Source: Stutzerimonas azotifigens
GTDB taxonomy: Bacteria; Pseudomonadota; Gammaproteobacteria; Pseudomonadales; Pseudomonadaceae
Assembly (NCBI RefSeq): GCF_013522725.1
Contig: NZ_JAAMRF010000001.1
Coordinates: 186,001 to 250,000, forward strand
Direction: 5' to 3'
Length of the DNA: 64,000 nucleotides
Within the stretch, counting starts at the first letter, position 1, and each line of letters opens with the position of its first letter. Positions 16,021 through 24,222 of the stretch are shown here, one piece after another. Both the position numbers and the translations under genes were made by a program. The notes below the pieces were generated by a model. That model did no database searches and was not told where the DNA came from. It saw only the letters and a program-made list of their open reading frames with translations.

Positions 16021-17619
16021 CTACTTCTCGAGGCTGACGCCGTAGAAGGAGTTGATACCGAACGGGCTGATCTTGAAATCCTTCACCTTGTTGCTCATCG
16101 GCTGGTAGACCGTCGAGTGGGCGATGGGCGTCATCTGTACGTTGGCCTTGAGCAGGTGCTGGGCCTCCTTGTACAGCGTGGTGCGCTCGTCAGGATCGGT
16201 GATCGCCTTGGCCTTCTTGATCAGCGCGTCGAACGGCTTGTCGCACAAGCGGCTGTAGTTGTTGCCGCCGATGGCGTCGCAGCCGTAGAGCACGCTGAGC
16301 CAGTTGTCCGGGTCGCCATTGTCGCCGGTCCAGCCGATCAGCAGCGTGTCGTGCTCGCCGGCCTTGGCGCGCTTGTTGTACTCGCCCCATTCGTAGCTGA
16401 CGATGCGCGCCTTGATGCCGATCTTGGACCAGTCGGACTGGATCATTTCGGCCATCAAGCGCGCGTTGGGGTTGTAGGGTCGCTGTACCGGCATCGCCCA
16501 GAGGGTGATCTCGGTGCCATCGGCGACACCTGCGTCCTTGAGCAGCTGCTTGGCCTTTTCCGGGTCGAAGGGGGTGTCCTTGATGGTGTCATCGTAGGAC
16601 CACTGGCCCGGCGGCATGCCATTGACCGCGAGCTGGCCGGCGCCCTGGTAGACGGCATTGATGATGGCCGGCTTGTTGATCGCCATGTCCAGCGCCTGGC
16701 GCACTTCGAGCTTGTCGAACGGCTTGTGCTCGGTGTTGTAGGCCAGGTAACCAAGGTTGAAGCCGGGTTGGTCGGGCATCTTCAGGTTGGGGTCTTTCCT
16801 CAGCGCTTCGAGCTCGGCCGGGCGCGGGAAGAGCGTGATCTGGCATTCGCCGGCGCGCAGTTTCTGCATGCGAACCGAGGCGTCGGTATTGATGGCGAAG
16901 ATCAGGTTGTCGATCTTCACATCCTCGGGCTTCCAGTACTCGGTGTTGCCCTTGTAGCGAATCTGGGCGTCCTTCTGATAGCGGCTGAACACGAACGGGC
17001 CGGTACCGATCGGCTTCTGGTTGATGTCCGCCGCCTTGCCGGTCTTGAGCAACTGGTCGGCGTATTCGGCCGAGTGAATCGAGGCAAAGCTCATCGCCAT
17101 GTTCTGGATGAAGGCCGCGTCGACGCTGTTGAGGGTGAAGCGCACGGTGTGGTCGTCGAGCTTCTCGATGCGGGCGATGTTCTGGTCCATGCCCATGTCG
17201 GTGAAGTACGGAAACTCCGTGGGGTAGGCCTTGCGGAAGGGATGCTCGGTACTGAGCATGCGTTCGAAGGTGAACAGCACGTCGTCGGCGTTGAATTCGC
17301 GGGTTGGCTTGAAGTAGTCGGTGGTGTGGAATTTCACACCCTGGCGCAGATGGAAGGTGTAGGTCAGGCCGTCATCGGAGATGTCCCACTTCTCGGCGAG
17401 CCCCGGCTCCACCTCAGTACCGCCGCGCTCGAACTGCGACAGTCGGTTGAACATGGTTTCGGCGGCTGCATCGAAGTCGGTGCCGGTGGTGTACAGGCCC
17501 GGGTCGAATCCGGCCGGACTGCCTTCGGAGCAGAACACCAGATTGGCGGCTTGGGCCAGTGGCGCGCCGGCCAGCAGGCCAGCAGCGAGAAGGTAAGGGA
17601 ATATCGCGGTGGTGCGCAT
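16021..17619 (-). CDS. dppA1: Periplasmic dipeptide-binding protein DppA1
   Basis: Solute-binding protein family 5 (532 aa). The signal peptide ends near residue 24 (LAQAANL), then VFCSEGSPAGFDPGLYTTG. It is close to DppA3 throughout and clearly different from DppA2 and DppA4. The ATG at 17619 has AGAGGG at the right spacing and starts the signal peptide; an upstream in-frame extension lacks both. It corresponds to PA4496. None of the PsdR-type dyads seen near psdR is evident upstream. Confidence 0.9.
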   Translation of the reverse strand: MRTTAIFPYLLAAGLLAGAPLAQAANLVFCSEGSPAGFDPGLYTTGTDFDAAAETMFNRLSQFERGGTEVEPGLAEKWDISDDGLTYTFHLRQGVKFHTTDYFKPTREFNADDVLFTFERMLSTEHPFRKAYPTEFPYFTDMGMDQNIARIEKLDDHTVRFTLNSVDAAFIQNMAMSFASIHSAEYADQLLKTGKAADINQKPIGTGPFVFSRYQKDAQIRYKGNTEYWKPEDVKIDNLIFAINTDASVRMQKLRAGECQITLFPRPAELEALRKDPNLKMPDQPGFNLGYLAYNTEHKPFDKLEVRQALDMAINKPAIINAVYQGAGQLAVNGMPPGQWSYDDTIKDTPFDPEKAKQLLKDAGVADGTEITLWAMPVQRPYNPNARLMAEMIQSDWSKIGIKARIVSYEWGEYNKRAKAGEHDTLLIGWTGDNGDPDNWLSVLYGCDAIGGNNYSRLCDKPFDALIKKAKAITDPDERTTLYKEAQHLLKANVQMTPIAHSTVYQPMSNKVKDFKISPFGINSFYGVSLEK

Positions 17620-17698
17620 TAAGGACCCTCTGATCGTTGTGCTTCGGTTGAGCCTCTTGGGCTTCATTGAAGCAAGCAAGAGGTATGCCGTTAGCAAG

Positions 17699-17718
17699 CC
17701 GGCCTCTTTCGAGGCCGG
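17699..17718 (-). terminator. Stem-loop after the SIMPL gene
   Basis: CCGGCCTC and GAGGCCGG form a perfect 8-bp stem with a 4-nt loop, 22 bp after the stop of the minus-strand SIMPL gene. The T-run is missing, so termination strength is uncertain. Confidence 0.45.
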
Positions 17719-17739
17719 TCGAGGGTCACGATTCGAGAG

Positions 17740-18447
17740 TCAGGGCATCAAGACTTCGATCACGCCGTTGGCGTTCATCGTCACCTGGCGGGTGCCGGCC
17801 TCGATCTCCGGCGTGATCGAATCTTCCATCCGGCTGCTCTTCATCGCCATGCTGCGCATCATCACCGGCTGGTAGCCGTTGCTGTCCAGGTTCAGGCTGA
17901 CCACCTTGTAGTCGCTACCGCCCAGCGCTTCGGTTGCCAGTTGCGCGCGAGCGCGGAAAGCCGTGATCGCGTCCTTGAGCAGGGCATCCTCGTTCTGCTT
18001 GCGGATGCCATCCGAGACGCTGAATTGCATGCTGCCCATCTTCAGGGTGTTCATCAGCTCGCCGGTGAGCTTGGACAGGGCGGCGAAATCCGAACTCTCC
18101 AGGCGCAGCTCGGCGCGCTCGCGCCAGGATGTGATCTGCTGGCCTTTTTCCTCGTAAACCGGATAGCTGTTGCGACTGCCCAGGCTGACCGTCACGCCCT
18201 CGACCTTGCGCGCGCGGCCGAGTGCTTCGTTCATCACTTTGGACGTTTCTGCGGCCAGCTGCGTCGGATCGTCATGCTGGGTCTCGTTGTACAGCGTCAC
18301 GTGCATCCGGTCGTGGGCCACTTCGCTGCTGACTTCGGCGCGCAGCGAAATCTGGTTGTAGCGCGGCTCCTCGGCCAATGCCGGCAGGGCGACAGTGGCA
18401 GAGGCCAGCAGTCCGAGGGCGGCGAACAACGGTCTGGTTGCGTACAT
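17740..18447 (-). CDS. SIMPL (DUF541) domain periplasmic protein
   Basis: Protein of 235 aa with a signal peptide (residues 1-25, ending ALPALAEE) and one SIMPL domain over the rest. Family members are periplasmic or outer-membrane associated and have been linked to oxidative stress and signalling, but no biochemical activity is established. The start ATG at 18447 is where the signal peptide begins; the open frame upstream reads as noise. It is divergent from roxS and lies behind dppA1 on the same strand. Confidence 0.85.
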   Translation of the reverse strand: MYATRPLFAALGLLASATVALPALAEEPRYNQISLRAEVSSEVAHDRMHVTLYNETQHDDPTQLAAETSKVMNEALGRARKVEGVTVSLGSRNSYPVYEEKGQQITSWRERAELRLESSDFAALSKLTGELMNTLKMGSMQFSVSDGIRKQNEDALLKDAITAFRARAQLATEALGGSDYKVVSLNLDSNGYQPVMMRSMAMKSSRMEDSITPEIEAGTRQVTMNANGVIEVLMP

Positions 18448-18567
18448 GGGCGTTTCCTTGGTGGGAGGGGTTGGCAGAGCGTTGCAGACTTTGGCCGGCG
18501 GGTCGAGCCGGCTACGCTCGTTATGCGGCGCGTTGCCGCATCTGGCCAGTCCCCATGCGCCCTTGGT

Positions 18568-18573
18568 TATACT
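18568..18573 (+). promoter_or_regulatory. Candidate -10 element of roxSR
   Basis: TATACT, 21 bp before the roxS ATG, matches TATAAT at five positions. No convincing -35 lies at the right distance, so the promoter may need an activator. Confidence 0.4.
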
Positions 18574-18594
18574 CGCCGCTCCTTTGGAGAGCCC

Positions 18595-19848
18595 ATGTAC
18601 GCACCCGTTCAGCTGCTTTCGGCGAGCCGTCAGAACCTCAAGCGACTTACACTGATCCGTTCCCTTGTGCTGGTTGCCCAGGCGGGCTCGGTAGGGTTGG
18701 CCTATGTCGCGAACCTGGTGACGCTGCCGTGGACGGCCCTGTGCATTACCCTGGCGATTTCCGCCTGCCTGTGCCTGGCGACGGCGATCCGTCTGCGCGG
18801 CCCCTGGCCGGTCACCGAGCTCGAATACGCCTCTCATCTGGCCTTCGACCTGATCATTCACAGCCTGCTGCTGTTTTATACCGGGGGGTCGACCAACCCC
18901 TTCGTCTCCTATTATCTGGTGCCCTTGACGATCGCCGCGGCGACACTGCCGTGGCTGTATTCGATGGTGCTTTCGGGGCTGGCGCTGGCCGGTTATACCG
19001 CCTTGCTGCTGTGGTACGACCCCCTGCATCTGGATACTGCAGCGCGGGCCACCATGCAGGTCTACGGCATGTGGCTGAGTTTCGCCCTGGCCGCGGCACT
19101 GATCACCTTCTTCGTCGCGCGCATGGCTGAAGAGTTGCGGCGCCAGGAACAGCACCAGGCCCAGCGTCGCGAGGAAAGCATGCGCGATCAGCAACTGCTC
19201 GCCGTCGCCACCCAGGCCGCTGGTGCCGCCCATGAACTGGGCACTCCGCTGGCGACCATGAGCGTACTGCTCAAGGAGCTGCGCCAGGAGCACAAGGAGC
19301 CGCAGTTGCAGGACGACCTGGCGCTGCTGCAGTCGCAGGTGCAGCTATGCAAGGAGAGCCTGCAGCAGCTGGTCCGCGCCGCCGAGGCCGATCGCCGTCA
19401 GGCGATCATCGAGCAGACGGCGCGCGAATGGGTCGAGGCGGTGCTCAAGCGCTGGCACCTGATGCGTCCGGAGGCCAGCTACCGTTTCCAGTGCGTGGGG
19501 CGTGGCAGTGCTCCACGACTGATGCCACCGGCCGATCTGAGCCAGGCGCTGCTCAACCTGCTCAACAATGCCACCGACGCCAGCCCCGACGATCTCGACA
19601 TTTGTCTGGACTGGAATGCCCAATGGGTCATGCTGAGCATCCGCGACAACGGCGCCGGTGTGCCGCTGGCGATCGCCGAGCAGATCGGTAGGCCCTTCTT
19701 TACTACCAAGGGCAAGGGCTTCGGCCTTGGCCTGTTTCTCAGTCAGGCCAGCGTGACCCGTGCAGGCGGTACAGTGAAGCTGTACAACCACGAGGATGGT
19801 GGCACCCTGACCGAATTGCGGCTGCCCCACGGCGCCGCGCGTGCCTGA
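18595..19848 (+). CDS. roxS: Redox-responsive sensor histidine kinase RoxS (RegB/PrrB family)
   Basis: Membrane kinase of 417 aa with about six N-terminal spans. GGSTNPF at 97-103 is the conserved quinone-sensing loop of RegB/PrrB kinases. The phosphorylated H213 lies in AAHELGTPLA. C252 sits 39 residues further on, about where RegB has its redox-active cysteine. The ATPase part has NNATDASPD, RDNGAGVP and GKGFGLGLF. The ATG carries GGAGA. It is paired with roxR 24 bp downstream. In pseudomonads RoxSR adjusts terminal oxidases to respiratory state. Confidence 0.93.
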   Translation: MYAPVQLLSASRQNLKRLTLIRSLVLVAQAGSVGLAYVANLVTLPWTALCITLAISACLCLATAIRLRGPWPVTELEYASHLAFDLIIHSLLLFYTGGSTNPFVSYYLVPLTIAAATLPWLYSMVLSGLALAGYTALLLWYDPLHLDTAARATMQVYGMWLSFALAAALITFFVARMAEELRRQEQHQAQRREESMRDQQLLAVATQAAGAAHELGTPLATMSVLLKELRQEHKEPQLQDDLALLQSQVQLCKESLQQLVRAAEADRRQAIIEQTAREWVEAVLKRWHLMRPEASYRFQCVGRGSAPRLMPPADLSQALLNLLNNATDASPDDLDICLDWNAQWVMLSIRDNGAGVPLAIAEQIGRPFFTTKGKGFGLGLFLSQASVTRAGGTVKLYNHEDGGTLTELRLPHGAARA

Positions 19849-19872
19849 AAGGCCACAGCGAGGATTAGCGAG

Positions 19873-20436
19873 ATGACCACCGAGGATATGCAACTGGAAG
19901 GCGACGAACACCACAAGCTGCTGCTGGTGGACGACGACCCTACCTTCACTCGGGTGATGGCGCGGGCCATGAGCCGTCGTGGCCTGCAGGTGAGCATCGC
20001 CGGCTCGGCAGACGAGGGCCTGGCGCTGGCCAGGCAGGACATTCCCGATTACGCGGTGCTCGACCTGAAGATGGAAGGCGACTCCGGCCTGGTACTGCTG
20101 CCCAAGCTGCTGGAACTCGACCCCGAGATGCGCGTGCTGATCCTCACCGGTTATTCGAGCATCGCCACGGCTGTGGAAGCCATCAAGCGCGGCGCCTGCA
20201 ACTACCTGTGCAAACCGGCCGATGCCGACGACGTGCTGGCCGCGTTGCTTTCGCAGCACGCCGATCTGGACACGCTGGTGCCGGAAAATCCCATGTCGGT
20301 CGACCGGCTGCAGTGGGAGCACATCCAGCGCGTGCTGGCCGAGCACGAGGGCAATATCTCCGCTACCGCGCGCGCCCTTGGCATGCACCGTAGAACGCTG
20401 CAGCGCAAACTGCAAAAACGCCCGGTACGTCGCTGA
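19873..20436 (+). CDS. roxR: Response regulator RoxR (RegA/PrrA/ActR family)
   Basis: Cytoplasmic response regulator of 187 aa. The receiver domain has the acidic pocket LLLVDDDP and phospho-acceptor D64 in AVLDLKMEGD, plus a lysine in CNYLCKPAD. The C-terminus is a Fis-type helix-turn-helix (NISATARALGMHRRTLQRKL), the highly conserved DNA-binding end of the RegA family. It follows roxS by 24 bp with AGGA before the ATG and is the cognate partner. Confidence 0.94.
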   Translation: MTTEDMQLEGDEHHKLLLVDDDPTFTRVMARAMSRRGLQVSIAGSADEGLALARQDIPDYAVLDLKMEGDSGLVLLPKLLELDPEMRVLILTGYSSIATAVEAIKRGACNYLCKPADADDVLAALLSQHADLDTLVPENPMSVDRLQWEHIQRVLAEHEGNISATARALGMHRRTLQRKLQKRPVRR

Positions 20437-20514
20437 TTTAGCCCGCTGCCCGGAAGGCCATGCGCCGGTGGGCTTGCTAACATAAGGCCATCTCTTTCTT
20501 TCGCAGGCCCGCGC

Positions 20515-21456
20515 ATGTTCGCCCTGTTTCAACAGACCCTGGGTATCACCGCTCCGGTCTTCGCCATGTTGTTTCTCGGCGTCTTGCTCAAGCGCCTGGG
20601 CTGGATCGACATCACCTTCGTCAACATGGCGTCGGCCCTGGTCTTCAAGGGTACGATGCCGACGATGCTGTTCCTCTCAATCCTGCGCGCCGACCTCAGT
20701 CAGGCGGTCAAGCCGACGGTGATCGGCTACTTCGTCCTGGCGACCGTGGTGAGCTTCCTGGTCGCCTGGGTCTGGGCGATCTGGCGCTGCCCGCTGGCCG
20801 ACCGCGGCATCTATGTGCAGGGTGCGTTTCGCGGCAACAACGGCATCGTCGGGCTGGCTTTGGCCACCAGCATGTACGGCGACTACGGGCTGTCGCTCGG
20901 CGGCGTGCTCGCAGGCGTGGTTATCCTGGTCTACAACACCCTGGCGGCGGTGATCCTCGCGCTGTACAGCCCGAGCGTGAAGTCCGATGCCTGGAGCATC
21001 TTCAAGAGCATCGTCAGCAATCCGTTGATCATCGGGGTGGTGGGTGCGATTCCCTTCGCCTACTGGCAGATCGGCTTGCCCGCCTGGGTACTGACCTCGG
21101 GGCAGTACTTCGCTCAGATGACCCTGCCACTGGCACTGATCTGCATTGGCGGCACTCTGACCCTTGGCATGTTGCGCGACAGCGGCACCCTGGCCTTGAG
21201 CGCCAGCGCCATGAAGATGATCTGGTTGCCGGTGCTCAGTACTCTCGGTGCCTGGGCCCTGGGCTTTCGCGGTGCGGATCTGGGCGTGCTGTTCCTTTAT
21301 TTCGCCAGCCCGACGGCGGCTGCGAGCTTCGTCATGGCCAAGGCGGTCAATGGCAACCACCAGTTGGCCTCGGGCATCATCGTGATGACCACGTTGGCGG
21401 CTGCGGTGACCACCAACGTCGGCATTTTCGTGCTGCAATGGGGCGGCTGGATCTGA
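20515..21456 (+). CDS. AEC-family carrier (auxin efflux/malonate transporter-like)
   Basis: Inner-membrane protein of 313 aa with about ten hydrophobic spans in two similar halves. The conserved AEC features are FRGNNGIVGLALA in the middle and a glycine/proline-rich C-terminal half. Family members carry small organic acids or amino-acid-like anions; the substrate cannot be read from sequence. It follows roxR by 78 bp on the same strand and may be read through from it. Its stop is 4 bp from the convergent antiporter stop. Confidence 0.85.
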   Translation: MFALFQQTLGITAPVFAMLFLGVLLKRLGWIDITFVNMASALVFKGTMPTMLFLSILRADLSQAVKPTVIGYFVLATVVSFLVAWVWAIWRCPLADRGIYVQGAFRGNNGIVGLALATSMYGDYGLSLGGVLAGVVILVYNTLAAVILALYSPSVKSDAWSIFKSIVSNPLIIGVVGAIPFAYWQIGLPAWVLTSGQYFAQMTLPLALICIGGTLTLGMLRDSGTLALSASAMKMIWLPVLSTLGAWALGFRGADLGVLFLYFASPTAAASFVMAKAVNGNHQLASGIIVMTTLAAAVTTNVGIFVLQWGGWI

Positions 21457-21460
21457 GCCG

Positions 21461-22549
21461 CTAGCCGCGCTGCTGCTGCCAGGCGCGAGCGCCGATTACC
21501 AGCAAGGTGATGGCTGTCAGTGGCAAGGCGTACCAGAGCATCGCGTGACCGAAGGCCTGGGAGAAGCCCGCGCCGGAAGCGTTGAGCACCAGGTAGGCGG
21601 TGTAGGCCAGGTAGTAGGCGACGAACAGCAGGCCTTCCCAGCGGTTGATCAGGTGTCCCGAGAAGAAGATCGGCAGGCAGGCCAGGGCCACTGCGATCAT
21701 CACCGGGAAGTCGAAGGCCAGTGCGCTGGCCGAGACGGCGATCGCCTGGGGCGAGACCAGCGAGGCGAGTCCCAGTACGCAGAGCAGGTTGAAGATGTTG
21801 CTGCCCACGACGTTACCCACGGCGATGTCCCGCTCGCCCTTGAGCGCGGCCAGGATCGAGGTGGCCAGCTCCGGTAGCGACGTACCGATCGCGATCACCG
21901 TCAGGCCGATCACCAGCTCTGACAGGCCAAGGGCGCGCGCCAGGCTGACGGCGCCCTCGACCAGCAGGTTCGAGCCAACCACCAGCAACACCAGCCCGGC
22001 CACCAGCAACCCCAGGTTGATCACCCAGGCGTAGGGCTTGGGCGGTTCGGTAAGGCCGAACTCTTCGGCGAATTCGTCCGGGCCGTTCAGTGCCTGTTCG
22101 CGCTTGCTCTTGATGATCAGGAACAGCGTATACGCCACCACACCGGTGAACAGCAGCGCGCCGTCCACTCGGCCCAGCGAGCCATCCCAGGCCAGTGCGT
22201 AGGTCACCAGGCTCGCGCCGATCATGATCGGCACGTCGAGGCGGATCAGTTGGCGCGACACCACCAACGGTGCGATGAGTGCCGAAATGCCGAGGATCAG
22301 CAGGACGTTGGCGATGTTGCTGCCTACCACGTTACCGATCGCCAGATCGCCGCTGCCTTCGAGCGCCGATTGGACGCTGACCGCTGTTTCCGGTGCGCTG
22401 GTGCCGAATGCGACCACGGTCAGGCCGATCACCAGCGGCGGAATGCCAAATTGCGCGGCGAGCTTGGCGGCGCCGCGCACAAGCACTTCCGCGCCGGCTA
22501 CCAGCAATATGAGGCCGGCGATCAGATAGACGAACGTCATGGGTGTCAT
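21461..22549 (-). CDS. Calcium/sodium antiporter, CaCA family (copy 2)
   Basis: Inner-membrane cation exchanger of 362 aa related to E. coli YrbG. Two inverted alpha-repeats carry the ion-binding motifs: VAFGTSAPETAVS (first half) and IAIGTSLPELATS (second half). It is a tandem paralogue of the gene immediately upstream, with most motifs and loop lengths shared. The gap between them is 20 bp, so they are co-transcribed. The ribosome site is weak. Exchange of Ca2+ for Na+ or H+ is the family role; real specificity is unknown. Confidence 0.88.
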   Translation of the reverse strand: MTPMTFVYLIAGLILLVAGAEVLVRGAAKLAAQFGIPPLVIGLTVVAFGTSAPETAVSVQSALEGSGDLAIGNVVGSNIANVLLILGISALIAPLVVSRQLIRLDVPIMIGASLVTYALAWDGSLGRVDGALLFTGVVAYTLFLIIKSKREQALNGPDEFAEEFGLTEPPKPYAWVINLGLLVAGLVLLVVGSNLLVEGAVSLARALGLSELVIGLTVIAIGTSLPELATSILAALKGERDIAVGNVVGSNIFNLLCVLGLASLVSPQAIAVSASALAFDFPVMIAVALACLPIFFSGHLINRWEGLLFVAYYLAYTAYLVLNASGAGFSQAFGHAMLWYALPLTAITLLVIGARAWQQQRG

Positions 22550-22569
22550 GGTGTAAGAGTTTCCGGAGT

Positions 22570-23679
22570 TCAGGGTTGGGGAGAGGGTTCACCGCGCTGG
22601 CGTCGCCAGGCACGCATCGCCAGGACGATCAGGGTCAGCGCGGTCAGTGGCAGCACGTACCAGGTCATCGCATGCTCGAACAGGGCGATCAGCGGTCTGC
22701 CCGTGGCGAACAGCACAAGATAAGCGGTATAGGCCAGATAGTAGAAGAAGAACAACAGGCCTTCCCAGCGGTTGATCTGGTAGCCCGAGAAAAAGATCGG
22801 CAGACAGGCGAGGAACACCGCCATCATCACCGGGAAGTCGAATGCCAGTGCATTGGGCGAGATCGATAGCCCGCTGGGCGCAACCAATGCGGCGGCGCCG
22901 AGCACCAGCAGCAGGTTGAAGATCGAGCTGCCGACGATGTTGCCCACGGCGATGTCGCGCTCGCCCTTGAACACCGCGAGCATCGAAGTGGCCAGCTCGG
23001 GCAGGGAAGTACCGACGGCGATCACCGTCAAGCCGATGATCAGCTCCGAAAGACCCAGCGCCCGGGCCAGCGACACCGCGCCTTCGACCAACAGGTTGGA
23101 GCCACCGATCAGCAATACCAGGCCCACCACCACCAGCAGCAGGTTCAGCAGCCAGGCGAATCGCCCGGGTTTTTCCTTGAGTGCGAACGCCTCGTCGAAT
23201 TCGTCAGGTTCGCTCGCCACGTTCTTGCTGCGGCGGCTGAGTACGATCAGCAGCACGCAGTAGCCGACCACCGAAGCGAATAGCAATGCGCCGTCCAGGC
23301 GGCCCAATGTGCCATCCCAGGCCAGCGCGAAGGTCAGTACACCGGCGCCGATCATGATCGGAACGTCGAGACGGATCAGTTGGCGGGACACGATCAGCGG
23401 AGCGACCAGCGCCGACAGCCCGAGAATCAGCAGCACGTTGGCGATATTGCTGCCAATCACGTTGCCTACCGCAAGGTCGCCGCTGCCGTTCAGCGAGGCC
23501 TGCACGCTGACGGCCGTTTCCGGCGCGCTGGTGCCGAAGGCCACCACCGTCAGCCCGATGATCAGGGGCGGAATGCCGAAAATGGCTGCCAGGCGCGATG
23601 CCCCGCGTACCAGTACTTCGGCTCCGATGACCAGCAGCACCAGGCCGGCGATCAGGTAGACGAAGATCAAAAGGGTCAT
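22570..23679 (-). CDS. Calcium/sodium antiporter, CaCA family (copy 1)
   Basis: Inner-membrane exchanger of 369 aa with the same two motif repeats as its neighbour (VAFGTSAPETAVS, IAVGTSLPELATS). The ATG at 23679 with GGAG six to seven bases upstream is chosen over an in-frame TTG two codons earlier. It is first in the two-gene unit. The copies differ mostly in the central loop (about residues 145-170) and the C-terminal tail. Confidence 0.88.
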   Translation of the reverse strand: MTLLIFVYLIAGLVLLVIGAEVLVRGASRLAAIFGIPPLIIGLTVVAFGTSAPETAVSVQASLNGSGDLAVGNVIGSNIANVLLILGLSALVAPLIVSRQLIRLDVPIMIGAGVLTFALAWDGTLGRLDGALLFASVVGYCVLLIVLSRRSKNVASEPDEFDEAFALKEKPGRFAWLLNLLLVVVGLVLLIGGSNLLVEGAVSLARALGLSELIIGLTVIAVGTSLPELATSMLAVFKGERDIAVGNIVGSSIFNLLLVLGAAALVAPSGLSISPNALAFDFPVMMAVFLACLPIFFSGYQINRWEGLLFFFYYLAYTAYLVLFATGRPLIALFEHAMTWYVLPLTALTLIVLAMRAWRRQRGEPSPQP

Positions 23680-23751
23680 GCTCAACTCCAGAAAACAATC
23701 GTGTCATGGCGCGGCTCGTCATAGAGACCGCCACGTCGGTGCGAGGTGCCG

Positions 23752-24162
23752 TTATCGCTGCAGCTGCTCGACACGCACGCGGGATACCCCTTGCTTGATG
23801 ATGCCAAGCTCCTCGGCTGCCTTTTGCGACAGGTCGATGATCCGTCCGCGCCCGTAAGGACCCCGGTCGTTGATTCGAACCTCGACGCTGCGCCCGCTGG
23901 CCAGGCTGGTGACCCGAACCCAGGTGCCGAACGGAAGCGTGCGATGCGCCGCGGTCATCGCGTGCTGGTCGAAGGCCTCGCCATTGGCGGTTCGCTTGCC
24001 GTGATGCCGCTTGCCATAAAAGGAGGCGAGTCCTTCGGCGCTGTAGGTGGTGTCTGCCTGAACAGGCGCGCCCGTGGAAGGGCGGCTGACCGGTTCGCGG
24101 GTAGTACAGCCAGCCAGCAGGAGGGCGGCGGCCAGTGCCGCAAGGATGAGCGTACGGAGCAT
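23752..24162 (-). CDS. Small RlpA-like lipoprotein (double-psi beta-barrel only)
   Basis: Lipoprotein of 136 aa with lipobox LLAG before C19. A single RlpA-type double-psi barrel follows ([19 protein letters not shown] ... [15 protein letters not shown]), including the acidic residues that in P. aeruginosa RlpA support lytic cleavage of bare glycan strands. Unlike full RlpA it has no C-terminal SPOR domain, so septal targeting is doubtful. It lies between gatB and the antiporters, all on the same strand. A peptidoglycan-related role is inferred from the fold. Confidence 0.8.
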   Translation of the reverse strand: MLRTLILAALAAALLLAGCTTREPVSRPSTGAPVQADTTYSAEGLASFYGKRHHGKRTANGEAFDQHAMTAAHRTLPFGTWVRVTSLASGRSVEVRINDRGPYGRGRIIDLSQKAAEELGIIKQGVSRVRVEQLQR

Positions 24163-24179
24163 GGGGTTTCCTTCCTGAT

Positions 24180-24205
24180 AAGAAAACGCCGGGCGTACCC
24201 GGCGT
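24180..24205 (-). terminator. Rho-independent terminator of gatCAB
   Basis: ACGCCGGG (24186-24193) pairs with CCCGGCGT (24198-24205), loop of 4. In the minus direction it is followed by TTTTCTT. It lies 18 bp after the gatB stop. Confidence 0.8.
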
Positions 24206-24222
24206 CGATCCGTGAGGCTAGA

